From Bacillus sp. AFS037270 (GTDB lineage Bacteria; Bacillota; Bacilli; Bacillales_B; DSM-18226): a stretch of DNA of 5,663 bases. Both the position numbers and the translations under genes were made by a program. The stretch spans positions 16,907 through 22,569 of the forward strand of contig NZ_NUNF01000031.1 of NCBI RefSeq assembly GCF_002585305.1, in the 5' to 3' direction. Shown here piece after piece: positions 5,641 through 5,663 of this stretch. The notes below the pieces were generated by a model, which made no database searches, had not been told where the DNA came from, and worked only from the letters and a program-made list of their open reading frames with translations. Each line of letters opens with the position of its first letter. Positions within the stretch are counted from its first letter, which is position 1.

Positions 5641-5663
5641 TGTCCAGCTCCAGCGCCTAGCCC
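5641..5663 (+). repeat. Partial copy of a dispersed intergenic repeat, right edge
   Basis: TGTCCAGCTCCAGCG followed by CCTAGCCC is cut by the window end. It shares the AGCTCCAGCG core with the copy at 1-34, in opposite orientation, but has C where that copy has G at several following positions, as if two variants of one element exist. It sits 22 nt after the lysE terminator, a typical intergenic location. Both window edges falling in this element suggests a contig break at repeats. Confidence 0.6.

Overview
The window looks like chromosomal DNA from a low-GC Gram-positive bacterium of the Bacillaceae. Shine-Dalgarno sites are strong and G-rich, genes end in typical Rho-independent terminators, and the proteins match families best known from Bacillus: YugN, YugO, YkoS/YkoT and LysE. 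Family names are recognised from sequence and memory; no database search was run.

Layout: (1) The left edge (1-34) lies inside one copy of a short dispersed repeat, and the right edge (5641-5663) lies inside a related copy in the opposite orientation. This would fit a contig that broke at repeats. (2) A terminator hairpin (74-113) precedes a yugN-like gene (152-562, +). (3) A yugO-like potassium channel gene (563-1549, -) converges on yugN, and the two stop codons touch. (4) A 541-bp non-coding gap (1550-2090) holds an array of 52-bp repeats with internal hairpins (about 1711-1970) and a terminator-like hairpin (1999-2023) that ends no visible gene. (5) A two-gene operon (2091-4826, +) encodes a YkoS-like polytopic membrane protein and a YkoT-like GT2 glycosyltransferase, and is closed by a terminator (4840-4872). 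(6) A separately transcribed LysE-family exporter gene (4958-5584, +) has a perfect 9-bp inverted repeat in its leader and its own terminator.

How the genes may work together: yugN and yugO keep each other's company as I recall from B. subtilis, and YugO is the channel linked there to K+ signalling in biofilms. The YkoT-like enzyme probably loads a sugar onto a polyprenyl-phosphate carrier on the cytoplasmic side. The YkoS-like protein is a plausible GT-C-type partner using that lipid-linked sugar outside the membrane. No GtrA-type flippase is present here. The LysE exporter has no obvious functional link to them.

The proteins belong to known families. The least explained part of the window is the 52-bp repeat array and the orphan terminator between yugO and the ykoS-like gene.
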